Shown here: positions 45,747 through 56,376 of the stretch, piece after piece
Position numbering within the stretch: the first letter of the stretch is position 1
Layout of the letters: each line of letters begins with the position of its first letter
Assembly (NCBI GenBank): GCA_027575765.1
Contig: JANBPT010000002.1
Location: forward strand, 62,001-126,000
DNA: 64,000 nt
DNA from: Tieghemiomyces parasiticus
Taxonomy: Eukaryota > Kickxellomycota > Dimargaritomycetes > Dimargaritales > Dimargaritaceae
Direction of reading: 5' to 3'
Translations under genes and position numbers: made by a program
The notes under the pieces: generated by a model
What the model saw: the letters and a program-made list of their open reading frames with translations, nothing else
The model's database searches: none
Told to the model about the DNA's origin: nothing

Positions 45747-47813
45747 TCACAACGGGGAGCGCGGGGAGTTCATCATTCTCCGTAGGCGATCCGATACGCT
45801 CGATGCTCGACTACTACGAGCAGTGACTGTACGTTGTACCAGTGGTCCATCCTTGTCTCGACCCTGGATAATTGGGATCGCCCGGGGCGGCGAGAGCGTG
45901 AACGAGTAGTTGTGGCGGGCCGTGGTAGTCGGGTCACCGCTAGGCGAGACAAGTAAAGGGAAGGGCGAGAGCGGTTCGGCTGATGGTGGCGACGATGGCG
46001 GCGGTGTCGATTTGGCCACAGATGAAGGGAAGTGTGGCCCTTGTGGCGGCGATCGCCGGGCAGTGGCGGACGTACAGAGCTGACTTGGGTGGTTAGGAGC
46101 TGAGCTGTTAAGGCCTCGGGGACTCAGGCCGCTTCGAATTGGACATGGGTCAGGTGAGGTGCCAGGATTTACTGGTTTCCGTCGCGGGTCATCCGGTCGG
46201 GTCAGAGTTGGGAGGACCCCGGTCCGCGGTTGTACTTCATTTGGACGGGATACCGTTGAGGCCGATCCCGACGGTGGAAGTGGTGGACGGTTCGGGGAGG
46301 TGAACACTGCGAACGGGCGAACCGAAGGACTCGTGTCCGACGGTCGGGGACCGCCAGTTGTCCCGGCGCGTCGGGGTCGGGCGGTGGCGGGACCAGGTGG
46401 AACTGGCGCACCAATGTCGTCAAAAGTCATAGTATCGTCGGCCGCTGTCATCGGCTGGTGGGGCCCCACATAGACGTGGCCCAGGCTGAGGCCAACGCTC
46501 TCGCGGGGTCCGGCGGATACCGGATTGATACTGAACGAAGTAGTCCGGGCACGTGCCCGCGTGAACTCCCCGGCCATCCGGGCGGCGAGGTTGCCTGCTT
46601 TGGGCCGGTTGGGCGAGCTGCGGACGTCCGGTGCTGGAGGTGGTCCGCGGGTCGTCGCTGACCGACAAGCTGGCAGCGGCACAGCGGGCCGTAGAGGAGC
46701 TAGGCGCCGCTGGAGGAGTGGGTACTCGGACACATCGACGCGGAGGTCGGCTGGCAAACGGCTATTCAGCCGAGCGAGGGAATGCGTGACGTGGTGGAGG
46801 TGGGCGCGCGTCTTTTCGACTTGCCGGCGGAGCGACGGTACTGTTGGTGCCCCGTCGGGGAGCGAGTGGTAATGATGGGCAGCCAAGTTGTCAGTATAAA
46901 AGTAGGGCAAAGTGAAAAACTTGGAGTGGTTGCAATGCCGCCACACTAGGGCCTCCCCCGCCGGTGTTTATTTGCCCCATCCATGTGCCCAATTGGTGCA
47001 CCATAGTGCTACCCTTACCAATAGTCAGGCCTTTAGCATCGTATGCCACTTTCTGTAACCGGTCCTGTGCCAATTCTAGGCCCCGCGCGGATTCCACTTC
47101 AACCTTAGCTATCGTCGCAATGATGGTTGTCTGTGGCACATTGGATCGTCGGCGACATTAAAAAGTACGGAGGTGTGAGTATGGCCCATAGGTCCAGCCA
47201 CAAGGCCTTTGTCGGCGAGTTGCCTCTACATCCGCACGCTAACCAGACCTTACCTGTTCTCGTTCCACTTCCGCGACAAAGGATTCCAATTGCTCCCGAC
47301 ATTGCGTAAAAACCTGAGGCAGGGCGGAGAAATTGGGCGCGGCGACTGGTGGGGAAACGGCGGACGGTTTATGAGAGTAGGACATGGCGTTAGATTGCTT
47401 CGTCAAAGGGTCTGTTCGAGTTGGTGGAGCCTCGACCGATGCCACTATACGACATCTTGCCGGTATGTCCGAGCCATGCCGCCACGTAGCTAAAGTTTTT
47501 TGTACCTTCTAGGCTTTGCCTTTGGGCAGTTGGTTGGGAGGGCCACAAGTTGGATAACGCCAGTCCCGAGTGTGATAATGGCTTGAAAATTGGCCGGAAC
47601 TGGGCAGGGACGGATAACGTGCGGTTGCGAAGGTGAGTCAGTTGGTGAGTCGCCGATATCATAGTCCGCGCGAGCCGAAAGGCACCGACTCTCTAACGTA
47701 GTTCACCACGTAGGGTGTATGCCTACCTCTGGAATCTGGCGGAGCCGTTCTATCTCGGTATCGCCCTCAGCGACGAAGTCGGTGGGTCTGGTAATGGTGC
47801 GAATGTCACCCAT
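45747..47813 (-). CDS. Coiled-coil and Pro/Ser-rich protein, possibly Abi-like
   Basis: A four-exon model: 47727..47813, 47254..47508, 47019..47130 and 45747..46945, 550 aa. Exon 1 gives MGDIRTITRPTDFVAEGDTE. The 5' end of exon 2 is the weakest junction. Exons 2 to 4 encode heptad-like helices (FTQCREQLESFVAEVE; ARGLELAQDRLQKVAYD; SLRRQVEKTRAHLHHVTHSL). The rest is a long basic, proline-rich disordered region with many SPP and PPS motifs. The helices and a later DDIG fit the general plan of Abi proteins of the SCAR/WAVE complex (coiled-coil homeodomain-like region, then Pro-rich tail), but similarity is weak and by eye. If true it would regulate Arp2/3 actin nucleation. Otherwise treat it as unknown. 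Confidence 0.5.
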
Positions 47814-48373
47814 GAGAGGTTGAGGCGGTAGTTTAGGTGGTCAAGCGGCAATGGGCAATTGGTAGGAGAGGGGAATTCAAAGCCAACAATCAGAACGGTA
47901 AGTATACAGAGCTAGTACACCGGTTGGTCTCCCCACCATCACGTGTAGTGTTTGTGGAGCCCTTACCACTCCACTCTCGCAGGCACCCCACAATAAGTTG
48001 ACCGGTTGTGGAAGCGGTGAGACGGGTTACCACAGCTTGATGCGCTCCTTGCCCATTCACTCGCTCACTGCCCCACTGGGTGATTAGATCACCAGCGTCT
48101 CAAGTACCATCTCCTGCAATAGTCTGGCTTCCACCTTCTGGTCCGACCACCGCAAGTTCAAGGGGGATAGGAGAATGGAGTTCGGCGATACATTGGCACC
48201 ACGATATGGTCTGCAGGTTTTCAGATTGGTGGTTCTCTACACGAAATATGGTGTGGAATTGGGGCTGACAGACCTAGCATAAACTACAGTTCTGAGTGAT
48301 ATCCTTTATTGGGTCGTATTCGCCTCGAAGGCGTTCCAAGACGAAGAGACGACAGCAACTTCGGCCAGTAAGG
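47814..48373. other. Intergenic
   Basis: A 560 bp stretch: upstream region of the coiled-coil gene and downstream of the thioesterase gene. No gene seen. Confidence 0.35.
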
Positions 48374-49063
48374 TCATACCTTGGCTGGTAGGGCCCCTAA
48401 GGTCTGCGTGCTGTAGGCGACGACCCGGGCGGGGGTCCCCTGGCTCAGCTCGCCGCGTAAGAAAGTCATGTTGCGACCTACCTTGACCGCCTGAATGTCG
48501 ATGGTATAGAGCTCGTGGAGGTTACCCGCCGACACGCAATGGACGGTGAAGTCCGAGGTTGTCGGTAAGGCCTGCTCGGAACCACTAATGTTGGATGGAC
48601 TGGGACCTAAAGGTGGGTAATAAGGCACGTAGGTTATAATCGTTTGAACAGTCAGATAGCAGAGGTTAATGGCCGCTAGTGACGATTGCCATGGTGGACA
48701 CTTGACTAGAAACGGGGTGGGCCGTCTGGCCCGACTGTTACGTGGACGACTACGACTGTTGAGCTGCTGCAAGTCGAAAGCCCCCGATCCTCACTACTTC
48801 ACTCAAAGTTCGGCCATCTTACCTTGTAACCGATAGTACATACGCCCAGCGTAGCTGAGTAGGGTCGCGCTGCACCCGCCATGGAGGTTGGCCGACATGT
48901 TGGTCTCCTCCTGGCTCGGCATGAAGGTGAATGTGCCGCCCGACTTGTCGGTCGTCACAGGCGAGATACGCCGAAGAACACTGTCGGCATAGTGGGTGGT
49001 GGCGCCCCTGGTCATTTCTGTGGTTGTGACTGGGGCGGTCAGTAACGAAAGGTGGGCAGGCAT
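48374..49063 (-). CDS. THEM2/ACOT13-like hotdog-fold acyl-CoA thioesterase homologue
   Basis: Two exons, 48823..49063 and 48374..48705, 190 aa. Hotdog thioesterases hydrolyse acyl-CoA. The signature is NMSANLHGGCSATLLS, equivalent to N..GTLHGG...TLVD of THEM2, so Asn55 and His61 are kept but the acidic residue expected at position 70 is Ser. The second exon gives AAINLCYLTVQTIITYVPYY and the strand region TIDIQAVKVGRNMTFLRGEL, which fits the SVDMNITYM..AKIGE..A.VLK core pattern. An insertion of about 20 residues (PLGPSPSNISGSEQALPTTS) separates them. The start at 49063 is the first ATG; a start at MTRG (49015) is also possible. A further 3' exon cannot be excluded, as GTATG overlaps the stop. 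Confidence 0.6.
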
Positions 49064-49564
49064 TGGGGGGGGGTTCCAAACGAGACGGCCCAAGGCTCAC
49101 CGGGGGGGAATGAAGACTCGCTGAGTATGCTGGTCAAAGTAAAATACGGGTGAGAATAAGGTACAAGTGGCGTAGCCGGCTGTTCGGGTTCAAAGGTGGA
49201 AAGCGCGGCTCGAGGCTCCTGTAGAGGCTACTGAGGGGGGCTAAGTAAGTCAACGGTAGTAGTCTTGGGTCCCCCCCCCAGGTGGCTGGGGGCAGTGCCC
49301 CGTTTTCCATTCGCACCCTCTTCCGCATCACTGGCACGTGAGCTGCGTAAAACCTGCAGCGTCAACTGCCGACGAGAACTACAGGCGGCAGAGGGGTAAG
49401 CAATCATCCAATTATCGCCCTACGGCTAGCGGCAGCGTGGTGAGTCGGGCTTGGTTAGCTGGTCGCTATAAAGTTGGTTTTAAATAGACAAAAAGGTCGA
49501 GCCCCAGGGACTCCGTAATAAGACAGCCTTCTAAAATAAACACCCGGCAATGTGGACAAGTCAA
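49064..49564. other. Intergenic
   Basis: A 501 bp stretch upstream of the thioesterase and downstream of the DUF202 gene. An upstream exon of the thioesterase (around 49110-49160, GTGAGC donor) is possible but unproven. Confidence 0.35.
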
Positions 49565-49921
49565 CTACCTCCCCACAACTAGCCCACCGTACACGACGGC
49601 TAGAGCGCCCAGAGTGACCACGTAGAATAGTACATGGTGATTGTGCTGGCTCTGTGACGTCCAATAGCCGCGCAGTAGGGTCAGGTAGGCCAGGCCGGTG
49701 AGAATGAAGGTGAGGAAGGCCACCCCGAACCATGTGTAGCTGAGGGCCCGGCCGGTAGGCACGTCCAGGAACTTGGACGAGTTGAGGTACAGGGCCGCCC
49801 CGAGCACCGCAGCAGTTAGGGACAAACGAAAAAAACTGAGGAATGTGCGTTCGTAGGATAAGTGGTCGCGGGCGACGGAGAGCTGGTGCGGCAGGGCGCG
49901 GTGGTGCGGCACGGGGGCCAT
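49565..49921 (-). CDS. DUF202 (YidH-type) small membrane protein
   Basis: A 118 aa intronless gene. DUF202 proteins are small three-helix membrane proteins; in fungi the same fold occurs in Vtc1 of the vacuolar polyphosphate polymerase complex. The N-terminal signature is VARDHLSYERTFLSFFRLSL, matching the consensus DxLAxERTxLAWxRTxL. Three hydrophobic helices follow (SLTAAVLGAALYL; YTWFGVAFLTFILTGLAYLT; VLFYVVTLGALAVVYGGLVV). There is no SPX domain, so this is a stand-alone DUF202 protein of unknown role. Confidence 0.8.
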   Translation of the reverse strand: MAPVPHHRALPHQLSVARDHLSYERTFLSFFRLSLTAAVLGAALYLNSSKFLDVPTGRALSYTWFGVAFLTFILTGLAYLTLLRGYWTSQSQHNHHVLFYVVTLGALAVVYGGLVVGR

Positions 49922-50474
49922 GGTGAGAGGGGCGCTTGACTACCGTGAAATGAGTCGAGCTGCGAGATGGCAAATACGAATGGGTTAAAGGTGACAGCAT
50001 GGGTAAAATGAGAAAGGAAAAGTGCTCGCAGTAGGAGGCGGGTGGGGGCGGGCTGGTATTGCCTCCCCCCTCCACTTGTGACTTGCAGCTTGTCACTGTG
50101 CAATTGTGGTTCGTTGCTACCAGCTGGGCTGTCACAATCAGCTGGTGGTTCAGTGTATAAGAGTGTAGACGAGATGTATTGAAAATAGGGATTATCCAGC
50201 TGACATCGAGAGGTAGAAACACTGCTTATGCTTGGAAATCGCCATTCTCCTTCCATCAAATACGCCAACTGACTAGAGGAATATCAGCAGACCGACAGCA
50301 ATCAGGAGCAGTGTTTGGACGGATAGACGGGTGAGGAAGCTCGGCAGAAATGGTTCAAACAACATGAAGCTAATTACCACAAATGAAAAAGCAACAATGA
50401 GAGGAGTAGACTAATCGAGAATCATTCCTAATACATAATATATATTATTTTTACTAAGATTTTTATTGTGAGCT
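49922..50474. other. Intergenic before tRNA-Asp
   Basis: A 553 bp stretch that becomes AT-rich toward the tRNA. The left end holds the DUF202 promoter. No gene seen. Confidence 0.4.
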
Positions 50475-50546
50475 TCTTCGGTAGTATAGTGGTAAGTATC
50501 CCTGCCTGTCACGCAGGAGACCGGGGTTCAATTCCCCGCCGGAGAG
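50475..50546 (+). tRNA. tRNA-Asp (GTC)
   Basis: A 72 nt cloverleaf. The acceptor stem TCTTCGG pairs with CCGGAGA (one G-T), with discriminator G. The D arm contains the A box (TAGTATAGTGGTAAGTA). The anticodon stem CCTGC/GCAGG encloses CTGTCAC, anticodon GTC at 50508-50510. The T arm is CCGGGGTTCAATTCCCCG (B box). No intron. An oligo-T tract (50553 onward) gives the Pol III terminator. Confidence 0.97.
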
Positions 50547-50552
50547 TCCCAA

Positions 50553-50561
50553 TTTTTTTTT
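50553..50561 (+). terminator. RNA polymerase III oligo-T terminator of tRNA-Asp
   Basis: A run of T residues a few bases after the mature tRNA 3' end. Confidence 0.85.
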
Positions 50562-51820
50562 CATTGTTTTTGCATCCTCGATTGCCGATGCTGATCAACA
50601 TGATGACTAGAAATATTGAAACGAAGATGACACATCCACCTGGCTGTATGCAGCATTGCCAACGCTTTATATTTCACCCCAGGATCACAAAGGTAGCTGT
50701 CCCAGTTGGATCTCCTTAAAATGGTGAGGGGAAGGTAATATGGATTTTGATTTAGAGATATTAGAAGAGATGGAGCTTAGGTAGAAATGATGGGTTCAGC
50801 TAATTTCCACTTGTTCACTGTATCATACTTGCCTGTCCATTCCGCCAATGGCTCATTGTTTCAAATATCTCTGTACCCTTTCACTGAACTATCTCTCCTA
50901 TCCCACCCACTTATACCCTTTCAGCTACCCTGATGTGCTGATATTAGGCCCAAGTCTAATACAATAACCAAAAGGCTATTCTACTATCACAGAATTTATG
51001 GTTCTGTGATAGCAGACTTGGACTTTACCCTGAGACAATCTAATGTAGTGGTTCCCAATTACCACATCTTAACAGTGTCCCATGCCCTTTTATACCACCC
51101 ATTTTCTACCTTACACCTTGCAACCGTTTGGCCCTGTTGTTCCCCATTTGGTAAGCCCGTCGTCAATAGAGCTCTGCCTAACACAAATGTCTAGCTGCTA
51201 ATCACTAGACTGTCTCAGCAAGTGTAGATAAATAGACATGTGCTTATGCAACGGGCGCGGTGCGCCCCTTATAAGTTGGGTGGCGGTTGGCATGTTATGT
51301 GTGCTTGTGGGCAAAGGGAGAGTGCTCTTGGGGAGTCCTTGGTCTGGCGGGCTCCGGTGGAAGGCTGGTGGAGGAAGGGGCTCATAGGTGAGTCATGTTG
51401 GAGGGTGAGTTCATCCAGGGCGCCCGGGCGGGCGGCTTGGTGCAGGAGTAATGTGGCCCGTTCCGCAGTAGCTGCAGCTCTTGGCTTGGCTTTCCTTTCA
51501 GGTACAACAGTTGAAAATATGAAAAATAATAATGGAAAATTGTTTTTTGGGGGGTGGGCCTCAAACGAGCTCTGCGCCTACACCACATGTGCTCAAGGCA
51601 GAACTAACCCGTCGGATCTCAGGAGCACGCAGTATCACCAGTGACTGCGTTGATATCCCCCTTATATTCTCATTTGTTTGAGGGCGACGTTGTCGGCCTT
51701 TGGAACAAGAGCTGGTTCGGTGGGATTCCCATCCGCAGTCTTATGCTCTCAGTAAAAGAGTACGATAAATGGTATAGTGTATTAAAAATGAGCTGACAGA
51801 TATCGACTGCCTGACGTAGA
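50562..51820. other. AT-rich intergenic stretch beside the tRNA
   Basis: About 1.26 kb with no convincing gene. Base composition is clearly more AT-rich than elsewhere, and a nested inverted repeat lies at 50950-51021. It might be a remnant of an element inserted next to the tRNA, but no transposon protein was seen. Confidence 0.45.
50950..51021. repeat. Nested inverted repeat / hairpin
   Basis: An inner perfect 11 bp inverted repeat (CTATCACAGAA at 50984-50994, complement at 51002-51012, 7 nt loop) sits inside an outer perfect 8 bp pair (CCAAGTCT at 50950-50957 and AGACTTGG at 51014-51021). Confidence 0.7.
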
Positions 51821-54800
51821 CTATGCCATGCTGCCTAGGTTGTACTCCTCCGCTCGGGATTTTAACTGACAGTCTGCGTATAACTGCCACAGCGGACGGT
51901 CGGACGGCAGGTCGGACACGGCCCCTTCCCCATCCTTCGCAATTTCACAGTATGGCGGGGGCGACTCATTGTCGTTCTTCGACTCCCAAGCGTCACTAGA
52001 TTCTGGTGAATGGTCTTCCAAGGCCATAGGCGACGCCGGGCGCGGCGAGACTTGCCTCCCAGCAGGGGGACTCTCGATATCCAGGTAGGTCGAAGCGATC
52101 CGATTGAGCTGGTCGGCCGTCTCAGCACCTTGGTCCGCCAGGTCGAGGTTGACGTTGGCCGCCAGCCACATGTGGCGCAGGGCCTGAGCTACGGCGGGGG
52201 CGTCGGGGGCCATGCTGGGTAGGGTATCCGCGGCCAAGCTGGCCACCTCAAGACCGCAGCCCAAGCCGCGACTGCGGAACGAGGGCAGCCGGGCCTTCCT
52301 GATGGCGGAAAGATTGTAGAGCTGGGGGGGGGATGGGGTAGGGATACAGAGGTCGCAGGGTGAATGTTAGTGCTGCTTGAAATTCTGCAAAAAACAATAA
52401 GCACGGAAACTAAGGCTAATCGGCGTACTTAACCAGAGAGGGGTGTGTGAAAACTCCCAGGTCATTTACCTTCAGAACTAGAGCTAGGTTGTGGGCTAAC
52501 TCCCCCGCCTTGCTCAGTTGCGCAAAAGCTGTGGTGTTCGCGTTGTCATCGTCGTGGTGAGTAGCGTCTAGGTGGCCGTATGTGCGTAACCAACGGCAAT
52601 GTGCCTTATGTGCCCGGCGAAGGCCTGCGACGGCCTGTGGATAATTTCCATGTTCGAAGGCCTGGTAAAGTGCACTCGTCAGGAGACGCACGACGCCAAT
52701 ATAAGCCTCGCGACAGGGTCGGTACCGGGCTAGTTCATCTTTCGTCCATAGTCGTTCAAGCAGGTAATCGCTCTGCCGGGAGGGGTTGGCGTGGTAGGGT
52801 ATGTGGGGAAAACAATCATACAGTACGTGAGTTGCTTCGTCGGTTAGCAAGGGGCAGGGAGATGGGGAAGGGGGGGGGCGAATGGGCACAGCGAATACTG
52901 ATCGAATCAGTGTTGAAAAATAGGCCCCGGGGGACTCGGAGAAGCCACTTACTGGATCAGAAGACGGGCGGCCATCGGTCTCCCAAAACCGCACGACAGC
53001 GTCCTGAGCGCCCGCGCGATAGAGGAAGATATCGGCGCGCCGGACAATCATGGGGCTACAGTTGGTCAGCGATACGGCCTCGTTGATCAGGGTATTGATC
53101 TGGGCTAACTGAGCGTCGCGTTGGAGCTGGATGCTAGTGCGCCGCCGTTGGGCCGTCGAATCAGCCGAGCCACCTTGGGCGTCCTTAACCAGCTGGGCGT
53201 ACGGGACGGGCCCCGTCCGGCGGAACGTATCGCGCTCGTCGGCCTCTATTTGCTTCTCCTCTTCCGTGCGTCGCATCCAATCGCGAATCTCCTTGGTCAG
53301 CAAGGAGTTGTCTTCCTGAACGTGGCGGGCCAGGGTCGGCGGGATCACCGCCTTTATCTCCTCCCCCGCCCCTTCTTTGGTGGTACCGGTGGTCGGATTG
53401 GCTGACCTATCGGCCACGTATATGAGAGCACGAATGGCCGCAGTGGACTCAGTGTGCAAGATGTGCTCACCCACCTAGGGCGGTGACGATCATTTGGGTG
53501 AAAAGTGCAGTTGTGAGTTAGCACTTCAACCGGCGATTGATCTCTCTAGCCGACGGTAGGAACTCGGGAGTAATCCCAGCTGCGTTTGTGCATTCTACTT
53601 ACCTCCGTAACTTGAGTATCGCTAAATTTGCGCCACCGACGGGTCTCGTCGGCCGGATCGGCTCGTATGTATACCCATCCATGGGCATCCTCACCGGTTC
53701 CTCGCCAGCAGAGCATGGCATGCAGGTGGTATGGGTGTTGTCGCAACTCGGGTGTATCTTGCAACCGATCGATTTCGGCCTCCAATTCAGCCGCTTGTGT
53801 GCGGAGTCGTTCCACAGTGGCCTGGTAGATCTCGGCCTGGTGGCCAATAAAAGCCGCGGTGGACGCGAGCTCTTTGGCCCCCACGGTGAGATCGCCACAG
53901 GGTACATCACCGGCCGCGATCCGCTGCAGGGTCAGCTGAGTACCCTTCAGTAAAGTACCAGCGTTTGGCTGGTCGGCGGCCTCTTCCAAGGCAGCCAGGC
54001 GCTGGCGGACCACGTCGCGGGCCCGTTCCCGTGCCTTCAATGTGATCTCTAGCCGTTCCACTTGGGCACGGTTACGGGCAAGATAACGATCCGGCCACAG
54101 GGTGGGGTTGAGGCGCAGGCGGGCCCCACCACTGGGCCACCGCGAACCCGGAGCGACCATCCGGAAGCAAAGCACGTCGGCCAGTGTGGCGATCGCTAAA
54201 GTACCGTCCTGAGCGGACAGGGTCCGTTGCAACAGTTCAGGCAGTTGCACCTCGGGTTGGTCGGTGACGCTGCTCGGACACACAACGTTGACGTAGGCCA
54301 GCGGTAGTCCGGCGTTGCCGAGGGGGGCGTCCGGGGCCACATCGCTGTCTAGTAAATCGGCACGGGAATGGCTCGACGCTAGCGTGCTTAATAAGTGCGG
54401 TTGGCCTGGGGAGGGGTGTGCGGCCTGGCTGTACCGGGCTAGCTCGTTGAGATATCGTTCCACGGGCAGGTCGATACGGTGGACCGCGGTGGGGTGGACA
54501 CCTACGGTCAGTGCCCGGCGTACCAGGGAGGCGTCCACGTAGGCCCGCTTACTCGCCTCTAGATACCCAAACAGCCGGCCCAGCTCGCGGATGAAGGGCT
54601 CGTTGTACGGTTTAGGTGGCTCGTCGGCTAAGAGGTCTACGGTTGGTGGCGGGTCCCCGCCTTTTAACGACGGACCAGTTTCCAATGGGAGGCACGGGGT
54701 CCCGTGTCCTCGCCAGTAGTCCGCCGGGGAGGGCCAGCTGGCGCAATCCGGGATGGCCTGCCAGACCAGATTTCGCACGGCCGGCAGATGGAAGTAGGCC

Positions 54801-55850
54801 TGTACGAGGAGATTCCACACAGGTGCGTCAGGCTGAGGACGTAGCCCCACCAGTTGGCCCGTCCCACGGCGGCGATCTAGGGGGCTGAGGGGGTCCTCCC
54901 AGGCCAAAGGGATGACGGGATCCCCAGCGGTTACCACCGAGGTGGCAGTACTGGCCTCAATGGCGCGGGCAAGGTCGCGGTCCTCCTGATCGAGTGGAAT
55001 GGATAGGATACACAAGTGAGAAGGGCAATTAGCGGGTATGAGTACACTGGATGAGGCCGTGATGGAAGGGAGCTTAATCTGCTTCTCACCACACGACCAT
55101 TTGACCGAAAATAATAGTCTAATTCGACTTGAAAGAAAGTTCGGCGGCCAGGGCCACGCCGATGTAAAATACTCCCATAATACCTACCTGAGACTCCGGA
55201 ATGGATGCCAGTCGACTGGCCCCGCCGTGAGGAGTCGGGTCGTCGCTAATCTGAGTGAGTCGGTCGCAGAGTTGGTGGTGGTGGTCGGCATAATCATTGT
55301 ACGGATCCTGATGGTGAGTCTCTAAGGAGGCGTGGATGGCGCGGCGGAGTTGCTCATCCTCGTCATCCGGCCCGTGAGCACTATACAGCGGTGGGGACGT
55401 AGCCCCAAGCGGTGAGATGGCGATAGGGGCGTAGGCGTGTTTCGACTCTTTAATATGGATTGGTGAGTTCGCCTGCCCGCTACTGGCACCACCGCTGAGT
55501 GGCGGGAAGTCGGACGTGTATTGCTGGGACTCGGGGCCCGGCGCAGAAGGGGTTGACGTGGACCAGGCGCTGGTTGCCTCCGTAGAAGGCGAATTGGCTT
55601 GGATAGGTGGGGTGGGCGCACAGTCCCACATGCCGTCAGCGGCTTCCACCTCGTCACCGGTCGGGTCGGCCACGGGTGCCGCATCGGGTTCTTGACTGAA
55701 ACCGTCCGAGAAGATGAAGTTGGCCGCCTTGGAGACGTCCTGGTTAAAGCGGCGCAACGCTGCCCGGGCCTGGTCAATGTCAATGCCGAGCTCGAGCAAC
55801 TGGTGGAGTTGTGGGCTCAAGTCGCCCTCAGTGGGGGAATCGATGTCCAT
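51821..55850 (-). CDS. USP25/28-type ubiquitin-specific protease homologue without the catalytic cysteine (probable pseudo-deubiquitinase)
   Basis: Five exons, all joined in phase 0: 55188..55850, 53603..54985, 52953..53474, 52470..52772 and 51821..52321, 1123 aa (human USP25 and USP28 are about 1055-1080). Order: a UBA domain (LHQLLELGIDIDQARAALRR), a ubiquitin-interacting motif (EDEQLRRAIHASLE), a second (EDRDLARAIEAS, residues 222-233), the USP domain and a helical C-terminus. The Cys box reads VGLRPQPDAPVWNLLVQAYF where active USPs have VGLxNxGNTCWFNSxxQ, so Pro276 replaces Cys. The His box is kept (HLHAMLCWRGTGEDAHGWVY, His656). The third triad site is Ser676 in KFSD, where Asn or Asp is normal. 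It likely binds ubiquitin but cannot cleave it. Confidence 0.85.
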
Positions 55851-56376
55851 TACGGCGTTTGGCTATGCCAGTGGCTGAAGAGGGTGACGAAATGGTGGGA
55901 ACGGGCGGACTAAAGAGATGTGTGGCGTAAAAGCAAAAAAAAAGTGATAGGACCGAGAGGAGTAGGCCATTAGGGTTCCATAGGAATGTGGAGGCCGGTG
56001 GCATCGACACGAGATGGATACCAAGGTCGATTCGTCAAGGTTTCGGCTACCTGGTGGCACCCCGAAACCGACATGCCAGGTAGCGTATAGGGCGATAACC
56101 TGAGCCGAACCCGGGTGTCGCATGCTCCCATGTCGTACGTGGAGTGGGGCCACACTGCAGGTGTGCCGCCCGTGCCCCCTGCCATTCCACTTGTCAGTGT
56201 GGCTACTGCGGAGCATGGAGGCACTTACGTAGGTGTCTGCCCTCACAAGAACCCTGGAAACGTATGTGGGCCACGGCCGCTAGCGCACGGTGTATCCCCG
56301 AATTTATTATCATAAGTTCCGAAAGGGAAAGAACGGGCCAAGGTTGCCAGCCGTCATTAAGCATTTTAACACGCAG
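55851..56376. other. Intergenic between two minus-strand genes
   Basis: A 526 bp stretch with no gene seen. It holds the USP-like gene promoter and the VPS34 3' end. Confidence 0.4.

Noticed and set aside
51240..51644. 134-codon plus-strand open frame
   Set aside because: Starts with GTG, no family signal, in AT-rich intergenic DNA.
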